64,000 nucleotides of DNA from Ewingella americana ATCC 33852 (GCF_000735345.1 NZ_JMPJ01000065.1:1-64000), one strand, 5' to 3'; positions 44,022-53,886 are shown, numbered from the stretch's first letter. The notes: generated by a model from the letters alone, not told the origin. Program-made: numbers and translations.

Positions 44022-44141
44022 TCAGCTAAATATTCCTGCCATCAGGATCCGGCACGCCGCAAAAAGCGAGATCCCAAAAATCATGTGCAGCCTTTCTGCC
44101 GGCAGAAGTGAATACCGCCCATCGGGCGTAAAGGAGCAACT

Positions 44142-45506
44142 TTGATCACACATATCAGCCCATTAGGCTCAATGGATTTGTTGTCGCAGTTGGAAGTCGA
44201 CATGCTCAAGCGCACTGCGAGCAGCGACCTGTACCGCCTGTTCCGTAATTGCTCACTCGCCGTGCTTAACAGCGGCAGCCAGACTGATAGCAGTAAAGAG
44301 CTGCTCGATCGCTACGAAAGCTTCGATATCAATGTGTTACGCCGCGAGCGCGGCGTGAAACTGGAGTTAGTGAACCCACCGGAAGATGCCTTTGTCGATG
44401 GCCGGATCATTCGCTCCCTGCAAGCCAACCTGTTCGCCGTGCTGCGCGATATCCTGTTTGTAAACGCGCAGATCGCCAACAATAATCGCTTCGAAAACTT
44501 CGACAAAGAGAACTCCGTTCACCTGACCAACATGGTGTTTTCCATCCTGCGCAACGCCCGCGCGCTGCATCTGGATGAAGACCCAAACATGGTGGTTTGC
44601 TGGGGCGGCCACTCTATTAATGAAGTGGAATACCAGTATGCGCGCAACGTCGGCAGCCAATTAGGGCTGCGCGAACTGAACATCTGCACCGGCTGTGGTC
44701 CGGGCGCGATGGAAGCACCGATGAAAGGCGCGGCCGTTGGCCACGCGCAGCAGCGCTATAAACTTGGCCGCTTTATCGGCATGACCGAGCCTTCCATCAT
44801 CGCGGCAGAGCCACCTAACCCACTGGTCAATGAATTGATCATCATGCCAGATATCGAAAAACGCCTTGAGGCTTTTGTTCGTATCGCGCATGGCATCATC
44901 ATCTTCCCTGGCGGCGTCGGCACGGCCGAAGAGCTGCTGTATTTGCTAGGTATTTTGATGAATCCGGAAAACAGCGACCAAGTGCTGCCACTGATCCTGA
45001 CCGGGCCGAAAGAGAGCGCCGACTACTTCACCGTGCTCGACGCCTTCATTAAAGACACGCTGGGTGAAGAAGCCCGCAAGCACTACACCATCATCATTGA
45101 CGATCCGGTGGAAGTGGCTCGCCAAATGAAACGCGCGATGCCTTTGGTGAAAGAAAACCGTCGCAACAGTGGTGATGCTTACAGCTTCAACTGGTCGATT
45201 CGTATCGCGCCAGACCTGCAAATGCCGTTTGAGCCAAACCATGAAAATATGGCCGCGCTGAATCTCTACCCGGATCAGCCGCCAGAAGAGCTAGCAGCCG
45301 CGCTGCGCCGTGCCTTCTCGGGGATTGTTGCGGGTAACGTGAAAGAGTTCGGCATCCGCGAAATCGAGAAACATGGTCGCTTCAAGCTGCACGGCGACCC
45401 GGCATTAATGAAGAAAATGGACAGCCTGCTGCAAGGTTTCGTCGCCCAGCACCGTATGAAACTGCCGGGCAGCGCCTATATTCCTTGCTATGAAATCTGC
45501 GCCTGA
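44142..45506 (+). CDS. ppnN: Pyrimidine/purine nucleotide 5'-monophosphate nucleosidase PpnN
   Basis: PpnN (YgdH) hydrolyses nucleoside monophosphates to base and ribose 5-phosphate and is stimulated by (p)ppGpp in E. coli. The 454-residue length is exact. The LOG/LDH-like core has [14 protein letters not shown], the catalytic loop [17 protein letters not shown] and [16 protein letters not shown]. The start is TTG ([16 protein letters not shown]) with AAGGAG spaced 5 bases upstream. xni follows after about 80 bases. Confidence 0.96.
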   Translation: MITHISPLGSMDLLSQLEVDMLKRTASSDLYRLFRNCSLAVLNSGSQTDSSKELLDRYESFDINVLRRERGVKLELVNPPEDAFVDGRIIRSLQANLFAVLRDILFVNAQIANNNRFENFDKENSVHLTNMVFSILRNARALHLDEDPNMVVCWGGHSINEVEYQYARNVGSQLGLRELNICTGCGPGAMEAPMKGAAVGHAQQRYKLGRFIGMTEPSIIAAEPPNPLVNELIIMPDIEKRLEAFVRIAHGIIIFPGGVGTAEELLYLLGILMNPENSDQVLPLILTGPKESADYFTVLDAFIKDTLGEEARKHYTIIIDDPVEVARQMKRAMPLVKENRRNSGDAYSFNWSIRIAPDLQMPFEPNHENMAALNLYPDQPPEELAAALRRAFSGIVAGNVKEFGIREIEKHGRFKLHGDPALMKKMDSLLQGFVAQHRMKLPGSAYIPCYEICA

Positions 45507-45583
45507 CGCCAAGTGAGGCTCAGATTTAAGGGAAACGTAGGGCGGCGCGAGTCGCCCTATTTATTGATGGAATCAATCTGACT

Positions 45584-46339
45584 ATGGCTATACATCTGCT
45601 AATTATTGACGCGCTGAATCTCATTCGCCGCATCCATGCAGTTCAAGGCTCCCCCTGCTTACTGACCTGCCAAAACGCCGTGGGCCAGCTGATTCAACAC
45701 GTGCAGCCAACCCATGCCGTAGCCGTGTTTGATGAAGACGATCGCAACGACAGCTGGCGTCACCAGTGTCTTCCTGACTATAAGGCCGGGCGCTCGCCCA
45801 TGCCGGATAACCTGTTTGCCGAGATGCCGAGCCTGAAAGAGGGCTTTGTCGCGCGCGGCGTGGCCTGCTGGCACTCGGCGGGCAATGAAGCCGATGATTT
45901 GGCCGCCACACTCACCGCAAAAGTGGCGGGCAGTGGGCATCAGGTGACCATCGTGTCGACCGACAAAGGCTACTGCCAGCTGCTGGCACCTAATGTGCAA
46001 ATCCGCGATTACTTCCAAAAGCGCTGGCTTGATATGCCTTTCGTGCAAGAGACGTTTGGCGTATTGCCGCAGCAGCTGACCGACTATTGGGGGCTGGCGG
46101 GCATCAGCAGCAGTAAGATCCCCGGCATTCCCGGCATCGGCCCCAAGGCGGCAGTCACCCTGCTCTCCCAAGCTGGCAGTCTGGACGCGCTGTATGACAA
46201 CCTCGAGGCTGTACCAGAGAAGTGGCGAGCCAAGCTGCTCGAGCATCGCGATTTGGCTTACGCCTGCAAGCGCGTTTCCACGCTGCAAACCGATTTAGCC
46301 CTCAGCGGCAACCTGCAACAGCTGCGTTTGCCTGGCTGA
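45584..46339 (+). CDS. xni: Flap endonuclease Xni (ExoIX)
   Basis: Xni is a FEN-like 5'-flap endonuclease related to the small domain of DNA polymerase I. The 251-residue protein matches E. coli length. The acidic metal site is seen in [38 protein letters not shown] and [10 protein letters not shown], and the helix-hairpin-helix in [16 protein letters not shown]. It ends at a bidirectional terminator facing rlmM. Confidence 0.95.
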   Translation: MAIHLLIIDALNLIRRIHAVQGSPCLLTCQNAVGQLIQHVQPTHAVAVFDEDDRNDSWRHQCLPDYKAGRSPMPDNLFAEMPSLKEGFVARGVACWHSAGNEADDLAATLTAKVAGSGHQVTIVSTDKGYCQLLAPNVQIRDYFQKRWLDMPFVQETFGVLPQQLTDYWGLAGISSSKIPGIPGIGPKAAVTLLSQAGSLDALYDNLEAVPEKWRAKLLEHRDLAYACKRVSTLQTDLALSGNLQQLRLPG

Positions 46340-46352
46340 TGTCGCGCCCATA

Positions 46353-46386
46353 AAAAACGCCGGGCTGCGTCAACACCGGCGTTTTT
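46353..46386. terminator. Bidirectional terminator between xni and rlmM
   Basis: AAAAACGCCGG (46353-46363) is complementary to CCGGCGTTTTT (46376-46386) around a 12-base loop. The A and T runs allow use by both converging genes. Confidence 0.88.
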
Positions 46387-46426
46387 ATCATTATGGCCCT
46401 AAACCAGACTTAGGCCGGAGCACTCA

Positions 46427-47533
46427 TCAATGGTCGCGCTCGTCGCGACGCCCACCCACGGCAGCCCAGAAACGGCGCACGTGTACCGTGACTTCTTCGC
46501 GGTCGTGGTAGAGCTGCTTGGCGAAGATCTCGGCGTTAATGCCGTTTTCTTGCAGACGCTCTTTCATGCGTTCGAGAATGTTCGACACTTCCTCATAACG
46601 CTTTTTCATCGGCAGCTTCAGGTTGAAAATGGTTTCGCGGCACCAGCCGTTAATCAGCCAGTCACCCATTAAAGAAGCCACTTTCGCTGGCTTCTCAACC
46701 ATGTCACACACCAGCCAGTAGTTTTTGGTACTGGTCGATTTGTAGCGGAAGCCGTCTTCACGCAAATGAATAACCTGCCCGGTTTCCATCAGGCTTGGCG
46801 CCATCGGGCCGTTATCAATCGCCGTCACCATCATGCTGCGCTGCACGAGCTGGTAAGTCCAACCGCCGGGGCAGGCCCCGAGGTCTACCGCGTACATGCC
46901 GCTGGCGAGACGCTCATCCCACTCGTCGGCAGGAATAAAGACGTGAAACGCCTCTTCCAGCTTGAGGGTTGAACGGCTTGGCGCTTCGGATGGGAATTTC
47001 AAACGCGGAATACCCATGTAGAACGGCGAGTTGTTGTTGCTGTAGGAGTAGCCGACATAGCAGCAGCCCGATGCAATAAAGAAGACGTGGACCACCGGGC
47101 GCAGAGGGTTCTCTTTCTTGCCCAAGATGCGCTGTTCGCGCATGGCAGAGCGCAGCGGCACGGTGAGCTTACGGCAGAACTTGGTCAGCTCTTTGCTTTC
47201 ATTGGTGTCAGGCACTTCGACGCGCAGCTCACCGCCGTTAGTGATAACCCCGTGCAGCATGCCGACGATTGGCGAAACGCGATCTTCCGGCGGCAAGTCT
47301 TTCAGCAGCTCACCTACCACAATCAGCTGGCGAGCAAAAATCAGCTCGCGGAACGGCAAGTCGCGTGCCAGACGGTCGGCGTCTTCCGGCTGATAGCATT
47401 CAAACAGCACATAACCACTGTCTTCTTTCACGCGGGCAAAGCCGAAGATTTCCATCTGGGCGGCTTTGGCGGTAATTTCGGCTGCGCACTCTTTTTCGAA
47501 CCCAGAGCGGCAGTAGAGAGCAACTTTATTCAT
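46427..47533 (-). CDS. rlmM: 23S rRNA 2'-O-ribose C2498 methyltransferase RlmM
   Basis: RlmM methylates C2498 of 23S rRNA with S-adenosylmethionine. The 368-residue protein has an N-terminal THUMP domain and a C-terminal Rossmann methyltransferase domain with the SAM loop [15 protein letters not shown]. The catalytic KDKE-type residues are plausible in [17 protein letters not shown] and [10 protein letters not shown]. Its start overlaps the ygdD stop by 8 bases. Confidence 0.96.
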   Translation of the reverse strand: MNKVALYCRSGFEKECAAEITAKAAQMEIFGFARVKEDSGYVLFECYQPEDADRLARDLPFRELIFARQLIVVGELLKDLPPEDRVSPIVGMLHGVITNGGELRVEVPDTNESKELTKFCRKLTVPLRSAMREQRILGKKENPLRPVVHVFFIASGCCYVGYSYSNNNSPFYMGIPRLKFPSEAPSRSTLKLEEAFHVFIPADEWDERLASGMYAVDLGACPGGWTYQLVQRSMMVTAIDNGPMAPSLMETGQVIHLREDGFRYKSTSTKNYWLVCDMVEKPAKVASLMGDWLINGWCRETIFNLKLPMKKRYEEVSNILERMKERLQENGINAEIFAKQLYHDREEVTVHVRRFWAAVGGRRDERDH

Positions 47534-47921
47534 GGCGTTTTGCCTTATTATTCAGACGCAAAGCGCCGATCAACATCAGTATCCAGCCGATCAGGAAGAA
47601 GGTCCCGCCGATCGGAGTGACAAATACAAATAATCTTAAGTGGGAGAGTGCCAGACAGTAGAGGCTGCCACTAAACAGCACCGTACCCAGCGCCAGACAG
47701 GCGCTGCTCCAGTAGAACCACAGGTTGCGCTGGCGCTGCATCGCGACGCCAAGCACTAACACCGCCAGAGTGTGGACACTCTGGTAGGTCAAACCGGTTT
47801 GGATCCAAGCCATTTCGGCTGGCCCCAAAGATTTACTCAATATGTGTGCGCCGAACGCACCAAAGGCAACATAGACAAAGCCGCTGATGGCGGCAAAAAT
47901 CAACATTGAACGACTGGTCAT
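47526..47921 (-). CDS. ygdD: DUF423 membrane protein YgdD
   Basis: A 131-residue inner-membrane protein with four hydrophobic segments and the DUF423 signature [11 protein letters not shown] with [17 protein letters not shown]. Function is unknown. It lies between gcvA and rlmM and overlaps rlmM by 8 bases, the same order as in E. coli. Confidence 0.93.
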   Translation of the reverse strand: MTSRSMLIFAAISGFVYVAFGAFGAHILSKSLGPAEMAWIQTGLTYQSVHTLAVLVLGVAMQRQRNLWFYWSSACLALGTVLFSGSLYCLALSHLRLFVFVTPIGGTFFLIGWILMLIGALRLNNKAKRHE

Positions 47922-47961
47922 GGGACGTTACCTGTTCTCGTTGTTAGTGGGTGATTCACGT

Positions 47962-48882
47962 TCAAGCCTGATCGTATCGAAAGCGTAGTTTTTCTTGTTC
48001 ACTGGCCGCCCGCGCCAGTATCCACTGACGAAAGGCGGCTATTTTACCCAGTTCTGCCTGACTGTCATGACAAACCAGATAAAAAGCATTTTTACTGATT
48101 AACACCTCGTTGAAGGGGCAAACCAGACGCCCTGCTTCAATCTCGGTTTGCGCCATCACGTTGTTGGCCAGAGCGATGCCCTGCCCGTGAACCGCGGCCT
48201 GAACCACCATGGCGCTATGGCTGAAAATCGGCCCTTGCTGCACATTAATATGCTGCAAGCCGAGCTGTTTGGTGTAAGCCAGCCAGTCGCGGCGCGAAGC
48301 ATCATGCAACAGCGTGTGATGAGCCAAATCTTCCGGCAGCTTCAGCGGCTTATCGCCGAGCAGCAGCGAAGGCGCACAGACCGGCAGCAGATATTCAGCA
48401 TATAAACGCTCGGCGCGCAGCCCCGGCCAGTTTCCGCGACCGTGGAAAATCGCCACATCCACGTCGTCGGCCAGTTTATCCTCTTCTCGGTCAACGGCTT
48501 GAATACGAACGTCAATTCCCGGATAAGCTGAGTTAAAGCCAGACAAACGCGGAACCAGCCACTGAATAGCAAAACTTGGCGGCAAACTGACGGTCAACGC
48601 GCCTTTAGCACTTCGTGCCTGAAGCTTACGCGTTGCCTCATTGAGAGCAGAGAATATCTCTTTGATATCCAGATAATAACTCTGCCCTTCCTCGGTCAAG
48701 AGCAGTGAGCGGTTGCGGCGACGAAACAGTTTTAAGCCTAAAAAGTCCTCAAGTGACTTGATCTGGTGGCTTACTGCCGCTTGCGTCACGAATAGCTCTT
48801 CCGCCGCTTTAGTAAAACTAAGGTGGCGTGCCGCTGCGTCAAAAACGCGCAGAGAGTTGAGAGGTGGTAAACGTTTTGACAT
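47962..48882 (-). CDS. gcvA: LysR-type glycine cleavage regulator GcvA
   Basis: GcvA activates the glycine cleavage operon gcvTHP when glycine is high, represses it when purines are present (with GcvR), and drives the sRNA gcvB. The start MSKRLPPLNSLRVFDAAARH gives 306 residues (E. coli 305); 14 upstream in-frame residues are unmatched. The winged HTH is SFTKAAEELFVTQAAVSHQIKSLED (about 22-46), followed by the periplasmic-binding-fold effector domain. It is divergent from gcvB, 127 bases away. Confidence 0.97.
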   Translation of the reverse strand: MSKRLPPLNSLRVFDAAARHLSFTKAAEELFVTQAAVSHQIKSLEDFLGLKLFRRRNRSLLLTEEGQSYYLDIKEIFSALNEATRKLQARSAKGALTVSLPPSFAIQWLVPRLSGFNSAYPGIDVRIQAVDREEDKLADDVDVAIFHGRGNWPGLRAERLYAEYLLPVCAPSLLLGDKPLKLPEDLAHHTLLHDASRRDWLAYTKQLGLQHINVQQGPIFSHSAMVVQAAVHGQGIALANNVMAQTEIEAGRLVCPFNEVLISKNAFYLVCHDSQAELGKIAAFRQWILARAASEQEKLRFRYDQA

Positions 48883-48974
48883 TGAGTGGATACTTATTAT
48901 TCGCCGGTCAGCAAAGCGCTTCACCGTGGATTTTACTATTAGTTTTTTTAATCCGAGACATTATAAATTGTCCG

Positions 48975-49003
48975 TTGAGGATGTACAGGCAAAAACCTAT
49001 AGT
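48975..49003 (+). promoter_or_regulatory. gcvB promoter
   Basis: TTGAGG (48975-48980), a 17-bp spacer and TATAGT (48998-49003) lie 6 bases before the proposed gcvB start at A49010. GcvA is expected to bind just upstream, in the gcvA-gcvB gap. Confidence 0.8.
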
Positions 49004-49009
49004 GGCGCC

Positions 49010-49204
49010 ACTTCCTAGGCCGGAACGAAAAGTAGATTGGTATGAGGATGCTGAAATACTTTTGGCTTGTGGTTGTGATGTTGTGTTTGCAATTGTCTGG
49101 CAATCCAGACGCGTAGCTTGAATGCTACAAATTTTCACTTCCTGTACATTACCCTGTCTGTCCAAAGTGATTTTTTAGCACCGCATTTTGCGGTGCTTTT
49201 TTTT
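49010..49204 (+). ncRNA. gcvB: GcvB small regulatory RNA
   Basis: GcvB is an Hfq-dependent sRNA that represses many amino-acid and peptide transporter mRNAs. The 195-nt gene matches E. coli GcvB at its start (ACTTCCTAGGCCGGAACGAA), in the G/U-rich seed R1 (TTGTGGTTGTGATGTTGTG), in R2 (CACTTCCTGTACATTACCC) and at the terminator (AGCACCGC, loop, GCGGTGCT plus T run at 49177-49204). It is divergent from gcvA. The space from its end to 49377 holds only the ygdI terminator. Confidence 0.95.
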
Positions 49205-49280
49205 GCCTGTCGATAGCATTCTGCGTGAACCCACAACCTTTACAGAACGCTCAGGCTTTACCTAGCCTATAAAAGAACAA

Positions 49281-49308
49281 AACCGGCAACATCCGAAGAT
49301 GGCCGGTT
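49281..49308 (-). terminator. Terminator after the ygdI-like gene
   Basis: On the minus strand AACCGGC (49308-49302) pairs with GCCGGTT (49287-49281), and an inner CATC/GATG stem is capped by TTCG. TTGTTCTTTT follows. Confidence 0.75.
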
Positions 49309-49377
49309 CTGTCGATGGGCATTCTCATGCCACATTCAGTAAGAGCGCTTCCCGCAGTGGAAAGACTCGACTAAGGA

Positions 49378-49602
49378 TTAGTTACCTTTAGCCATCTCTT
49401 TCACTTCAGCTTTATTGATCTGCTGTTTGTTGCCATAAGCATCGGTATAGCTGATCATACCGGTATCGTCATCGGTACTTGGCTTCCCTTCTGCAACAAT
49501 TGTACGACCATCATTGGTGTGCATAACATAGTTGCTTGAACACGCAGCAAGAGTACAAGTCAGCAGTACAGCTGAAACAACGGCGGCGATCTTTTTCATC
49601 AT
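49378..49602 (-). CDS. ygdI: YgdI/YgdR family small lipoprotein (DUF903)
   Basis: A 74-residue lipoprotein with a signal peptide and lipobox LAAC before SSNYVMHTNDGRTIVAEG. The mature part is a single small SH3-like DUF903 domain (DDTGMISYTDAYGNKQQINKAEV). It is closer to YgdI than to YgdR by position next to gcvB and csdA. Function is unknown. ATG codons at 49602 and 49599 are both possible starts. Confidence 0.9.
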   Translation of the reverse strand: MMKKIAAVVSAVLLTCTLAACSSNYVMHTNDGRTIVAEGKPSTDDDTGMISYTDAYGNKQQINKAEVKEMAKGN

Positions 49603-49626
49603 AGACTCCTTGTTATACCCAAAGTT

Positions 49627-49659
49627 TTGGCACTGCTGAAAGTCACGTTACAGTGCCAA
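49627..49659. repeat. Perfect 9-bp inverted repeat in the ygdI-csdA gap
   Basis: TTGGCACTG (49627-49635) and CAGTGCCAA (49651-49659) are separated by 15 bases. It lies 25 bp upstream of the ygdI start, so it may be a leader hairpin or an operator. No known regulator site was recognised. Confidence 0.6.
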
Positions 49660-49850
49660 GTACGAAGGGGATAGATTAAAATGCTTTAGTTGCCAGATAA
49701 GTCATCTGACTAATTCTTCTAGCCTTCGTAATTCAGCATAACAAGCTTCTGGTATATTTCCACGGTAACCATTCCTAAAATGAATAAATGCGGAGTACCA
49801 GCGGGGAGAATTTTCATGTTTGTCAGCCGATCCAAGAGATTTACTTCACT

Positions 49851-51056
49851 ATGACCGATTTCGACTTTGCCGCTTTTCGTGAGAATTTTCCGTCACTTAC
49901 CAACGACCAGTGCTATCTCGATAGCGCCGCAACCGCGCTGAAGCCGCAAACTGTAATTAATGCAACTTTAGAATTTTATTCTCAAGAAGGTGCGACGGTT
50001 CATCGCAGTCAGCACCGCGCTGCGCAATCTTTAACCGAAAAATATGAGCAGGCGCGGTCGCGCGTCGCACGGCTGATCAATGCGCCAACAGCAGAAAATA
50101 TCGTCTGGACCCGTGGCACCACCGAGTCGATTAATCTGCTGGCGCAGAGCTATTTTGCCCCGCGCTTACAGCCGGGCGATGAGATTATTGTCAGTCAGGC
50201 TGAGCATCACGCCAACCTGATCCCATGGCTGATGCTGGCCGAGCGCTACCAAGCCAAAGTGGTGACTCTCCCCCTTGATGCACAATTCATGCCTGATGCC
50301 GAAGCTCTGCCGGCGCTGCTCAACAGCAAAACGCGTTTGGTGGCGATTGGGCAGATGTCCAACGTTACCGGAGGCATGCCCCAGCTCGAGCGCATTATCA
50401 GTTTGGCCCATGCCAGTGGCGCTCTGGTGGTGGTAGATGGCGCGCAGGGCGTGGTTCACAGCCCGGCAGACGTGCAGGCGCTGGACATCGACTTCTATGC
50501 TTTCTCCGCCCACAAGCTTTATGGCCCGACCGGCATTGGCGTGCTGTATGGCAAAACCGAGCTGCTTGAGGCGATGCAGCCTTGGCACGGCGGCGGGAAG
50601 ATGCTGACTCAAGCCTCGATGCAGGGCTTTACGCCGCAGAAGGTTCCCCAGCGTTTCGAAGCTGGCACGCCGAATATTGCGGGCGTTATCGGCTTTGACG
50701 CCGCGCTTGAATGGCTAGAAACTATTGATACGGCTGGCGGCGAAAAGTACGCACAGCACTTGGCTACGCTGGCGGAACAGCAACTGGCGCAGCTGCCGGG
50801 CTTTCGCAGTTTCCGCTGCCAAAACGCCTCTATATTGGCTTTTGATATTGCCGACGTACACCACAGCGACTTGGTCGCACTGCTGGCCGAGCAGGGTATC
50901 GCGCTGCGCGCCGGGCAGCACTGCGCACAGCCGTTGATGGATGCCATGGGGGTCAGTGGCACATTACGCGTCTCATTTGCGCCTTATAATACGCAAAATG
51001 ATGTGGAGCGCCTGATTGCTGCGGTGAAATACGCCCTTGAGCTTCTCGCCGATTAA
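49851..51056 (+). CDS. csdA: Cysteine desulfurase CsdA
   Basis: CsdA removes sulfur from cysteine with PLP and passes it to CsdE. The start MTDFDFAAFRENFPSL gives 401 residues, the E. coli length; the upstream frame from 49788 has no match. The PLP lysine lies in FSAHKLYGPTGIGVLYG (about 220) and the persulfide Cys in ALRAGQHCAQPLMDAMG (about 355). It is a class II (SufS-like) desulfurase. csdE follows after 34 bases. Confidence 0.96.
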   Translation: MTDFDFAAFRENFPSLTNDQCYLDSAATALKPQTVINATLEFYSQEGATVHRSQHRAAQSLTEKYEQARSRVARLINAPTAENIVWTRGTTESINLLAQSYFAPRLQPGDEIIVSQAEHHANLIPWLMLAERYQAKVVTLPLDAQFMPDAEALPALLNSKTRLVAIGQMSNVTGGMPQLERIISLAHASGALVVVDGAQGVVHSPADVQALDIDFYAFSAHKLYGPTGIGVLYGKTELLEAMQPWHGGGKMLTQASMQGFTPQKVPQRFEAGTPNIAGVIGFDAALEWLETIDTAGGEKYAQHLATLAEQQLAQLPGFRSFRCQNASILAFDIADVHHSDLVALLAEQGIALRAGQHCAQPLMDAMGVSGTLRVSFAPYNTQNDVERLIAAVKYALELLAD

Positions 51057-51090
51057 CCCGTTGATATTAAGCTGAATAAAGAGAATTAAC

Positions 51091-51525
51091 ATGTTAGCGC
51101 CCCACCCTTTTGGACATGAGATAACTTCCCAGTCGCTGTCTGAGACCTTTTCCGGCCTGCGCCAGTGGGAAGACCGTTATCGCCAGTTGATCCTATTGGC
51201 GAAGAAGGTTCCGGCCTTAGATCCCCAGCTGAAAACTGCCGACATCGAGCTTTCGGGTTGTGAAAATCGGGTATGGCTTGGGGGCGAGCTGGAGGAAAAC
51301 GGTGGAATGCACTTCTACGGCGACAGCGAAGGCCGCATCGTCAAGGGCCTGCTGGCGGTGATACTGACCACGGTGGAAGGCAAGACGCCAAAGGAGATCT
51401 TGCAGACTGACCCTCTGGCGCTGTTCGACACCTTAGGGCTGCGCGAGCAACTGAGCACCAGCCGGGCCAGTGGCCTTTCCGCCCTCGCCGCTGGCGTCTT
51501 GGCTCTCGCTCGCCAATACGCCTGA
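51091..51525 (+). CDS. csdE: Sulfur acceptor protein CsdE
   Basis: CsdE takes persulfide sulfur from CsdA, probably for tRNA or Fe-S related steps. The 144-residue SufE-fold protein has the acceptor cysteine C57 in [16 protein letters not shown]. The conserved [14 protein letters not shown] follows. It converges on tcdA, whose product interacts with the CsdA-CsdE pair in E. coli. Confidence 0.96.
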   Translation: MLAPHPFGHEITSQSLSETFSGLRQWEDRYRQLILLAKKVPALDPQLKTADIELSGCENRVWLGGELEENGGMHFYGDSEGRIVKGLLAVILTTVEGKTPKEILQTDPLALFDTLGLREQLSTSRASGLSALAAGVLALARQYA

Positions 51526-51553
51526 CTGACTGGCTTTACGCCATAAAACAGAC

Positions 51554-52369
51554 TTACGCGGCGGCCTGCTGGCGCTGCGCCTTAGCCATCATCTTCTTCA
51601 ACACGTGCGACACGGCAACAAAGCCGAAGGTGGCGGTCACCATGGTGGCTGCGCCAAATCCGGACGCACAGTCCATCCGCTTCGGCCCTTCTGCCGTGGC
51701 CCGTGACGCACAGACGCTTCCGTCGGCCTGCGGGTACATCAGCGGCTCACTCGAGAACACGCAGTCAATTCCCAGCTTACCTTTACTGTTTTTCACCACG
51801 CCAAAATCGTTCTTCAGGCGCTCGCGCAGTTTTGCCGCCAGCGGGTCTTGAATGGTTTTCGCCAGATCGACGACCGCGATTTGGGTTGGGTCGATTTGAC
51901 CGCCTGCCCCGCCGGTGGTGACAACCGGGATTTTGTAGCGGCGGCAGTAAGCCAAAAGCGCGGCTTTGGGGCGCACACTGTCAATGGCATCAATGACATA
52001 GCTGTAATCGCGGTTCAGCATTTCCGCCACGTTTTCTGGCGTAATGAAATCATCAATGCAGGTGACTTTGCACTCAGGGTTAATCGCCAAAATGCGCTCG
52101 GCCATGACTTCGGTTTTCGCCTGCCCGACATTCTCACGCAGCGCGTGAATTTGGCGGTTGGTGTTGGTCACGCAGACATCGTCCATATCAATCAAGGTGA
52201 TAGCGCCGATACCGGTACGCGCCAATGCTTCGGCGGCCCATGAACCCACCCCGCCAATACCGATAACGCAGACGTGAGCCTGTGAGAACAGCGTCAATGC
52301 CTGCTGGCCGTAAAGGCGCGCGGTGCCGCCAAAACGCTGTAAATAGGCATCGGAGTAAGCTGCTGTCAT
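51554..52369 (-). CDS. tcdA: tRNA threonylcarbamoyladenosine dehydratase TcdA (CsdL)
   Basis: TcdA is an E1-like enzyme that uses ATP to cyclise t6A37 to ct6A in ANN-decoding tRNAs. The 271-residue protein has the nucleotide loop VIGIGGVGSWAAEALARTGIG and LIDMDDVCVTNTNRQ. It lies 28 bases from the end of csdE on the opposite strand; CsdA-CsdE supply the sulfur-related partner function in E. coli. trmO, which acts on t6A37 as well, is also in this window. Confidence 0.95.
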   Translation of the reverse strand: MTAAYSDAYLQRFGGTARLYGQQALTLFSQAHVCVIGIGGVGSWAAEALARTGIGAITLIDMDDVCVTNTNRQIHALRENVGQAKTEVMAERILAINPECKVTCIDDFITPENVAEMLNRDYSYVIDAIDSVRPKAALLAYCRRYKIPVVTTGGAGGQIDPTQIAVVDLAKTIQDPLAAKLRERLKNDFGVVKNSKGKLGIDCVFSSEPLMYPQADGSVCASRATAEGPKRMDCASGFGAATMVTATFGFVAVSHVLKKMMAKAQRQQAAA

Positions 52370-52430
52370 GACGGATTAACCTCTGTACTTGCTTTAAAAT
52401 TCAAGGGAATAGCTTCTAGATTGGAAAAAC

Positions 52431-52452
52431 AAAGCAGCCCGGAGGCTGCTTT
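52431..52452 (-). terminator. Terminator after mltA
   Basis: AAAGCAGCC (52452-52444 on the minus strand) pairs with GGCTGCTTT (52439-52431), and GTTTTTCC follows. Confidence 0.8.
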
Positions 52453-52496
52453 TGATGGACTATTTTAACTCAATTAGGCGCGAAGCCGAAATAATG

Positions 52497-53678
52497 CTAC
52501 TTCAGCAGGAAGGAACCGCCGTTGCTGCTCGCCGCCGGAGCTAACGTGGTGGTTGGGCCAGATGACCCGCCAGCCGCGTTATAAGCAGTAAACAGCGGCT
52601 GTCCGCTCTGTGCTGATTTCAGCACCCAGACGCGACCATAGTGATTATAGAAGCCCGCCGAGTGGCCTGCATCAGAGCCAATCCCTTGATACATATCGAA
52701 ATGCTGGCCTTTGATTGCCCCGCCGACATCCAGCGCTACCATCAGGCGCATGTGATATTTGCCGGTGAATTTACCCTTATTGTCTAACTCAGGCACTTCC
52801 GCCAACAAGGTAGAACCGGCCGGAATAAGCGAACGGTCAGAAGCCACAGAAGCTTTAGCAATCAACGGGATACCGCTCGCACCGCGCACCGGAGTGAAAG
52901 GTTCTGGCTTGAAGAACACGAAAGACGGGTTCTGCTCAAGCAGCTCACGCACTTGTGCTTCGCTGTGAGTATCAGCCCACTGGCGAATCGCCTGCATCGA
53001 CATGTTTTCACGCGCCACTTCGCCCCGGTCAATCAGCACTTTGCCGATACTGCGGTATGCGTGGCCGTTTTTGCCCGCATAGCCAAAGAAGGTTAATGGG
53101 CGGCCATCGCCATAATCCACATAACCACTGCCCTGAACTTCCATCATGAAGTTGTCCATCAGCGAGTTGGTGTAGGCAATGACGTAGTTATCGCTCAGCG
53201 CGCCGGAGTAAATTGAAGCGCGATCCGGCAGGCGGCCGCGTTTTGGCGGCATGCGATATAAAGGATATTGGAACTCGCCCTGACGGGTGTAGCGCGCCTG
53301 AAGCACCGGCGTGTAGTAGCCGGTCAGCTGCACATTACCGAAGTTATCAGCGCCCTCCATCTGATAGGCGCTGATGCCGTACTGGCTGAGGGTACGGGTA
53401 TCGGCACCGGCGCGGAGCCACTGCTCCACGGCTTGGAATGTCGTGTTATTTCTGCCATAAAGCGCGGAAGAGGCATATTGCACTTCCATCACCTGATTGG
53501 CGTAATCTTTGGCATTTACCGGTTTGCCCGTGGCGTTCGGCTCATTCACATACTCGAGCGCATTCTCCAGTCGACCATCTTTATACTGCTGCCCGCGATC
53601 GGTCGGTCTGGATGAACAGCCCGCCAATATCGCGATGACCAGACCACTCAGCAGATATTTACTCCAACGTCCTTTCAT
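52497..53678 (-). CDS. mltA: Membrane-bound lytic murein transglycosylase A
   Basis: MltA is an outer-membrane lipoprotein that cleaves peptidoglycan glycan strands to anhydro-muropeptides. The 393-residue precursor has a lipobox LAGC at C21. The core includes LTGYYTPVLQARYTRQGEF and the 3D domain with LMVALDVGGAIKGQHFDMYQGIG, whose Asp residues include the catalytic one. A low-complexity C-terminal stretch GGSSGPTTTLAPAASSNGGS follows. It is followed by a terminator. The initiator tRNA cluster lies upstream, on the other strand. Confidence 0.96.
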   Translation of the reverse strand: MKGRWSKYLLSGLVIAILAGCSSRPTDRGQQYKDGRLENALEYVNEPNATGKPVNAKDYANQVMEVQYASSALYGRNNTTFQAVEQWLRAGADTRTLSQYGISAYQMEGADNFGNVQLTGYYTPVLQARYTRQGEFQYPLYRMPPKRGRLPDRASIYSGALSDNYVIAYTNSLMDNFMMEVQGSGYVDYGDGRPLTFFGYAGKNGHAYRSIGKVLIDRGEVARENMSMQAIRQWADTHSEAQVRELLEQNPSFVFFKPEPFTPVRGASGIPLIAKASVASDRSLIPAGSTLLAEVPELDNKGKFTGKYHMRLMVALDVGGAIKGQHFDMYQGIGSDAGHSAGFYNHYGRVWVLKSAQSGQPLFTAYNAAGGSSGPTTTLAPAASSNGGSFLLK

Positions 53679-53858
53679 TATTGCCGCGCTCTCTTGCTTT
53701 CAGGGGGGAAACCACCGGCAAAACGATAACAAACGCCCTATCAGAAAGGAATTGTCACCTTCGAAAAAAATGAATTCGGTCAAGCTGTTTAAAAACGCAG
53801 CAGAGTGTATAAAAAGCAGTTAAACAGGCGGTTTATCACATTAATTTGGAAAAAAGGG

Positions 53859-53886
53859 TTGCACGAAATCTCATGCAGCGTATAGT
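53859..53886 (+). promoter_or_regulatory. Promoter of the initiator tRNA operon
   Basis: TTGCAC (53859-53864), a 16-bp spacer and TATAGT (53881-53886), followed by TCGCCC, lie about 15 bp before the first tRNA. The GC-rich discriminator fits growth-rate or stringent control of a stable RNA. Confidence 0.8.

Noticed and set aside
48883-49009. Small plus-strand frames in the gcvA-gcvB gap and across gcvB
   Set aside because: They run through the gcvB promoter and RNA sequence and have no match or ribosome site.
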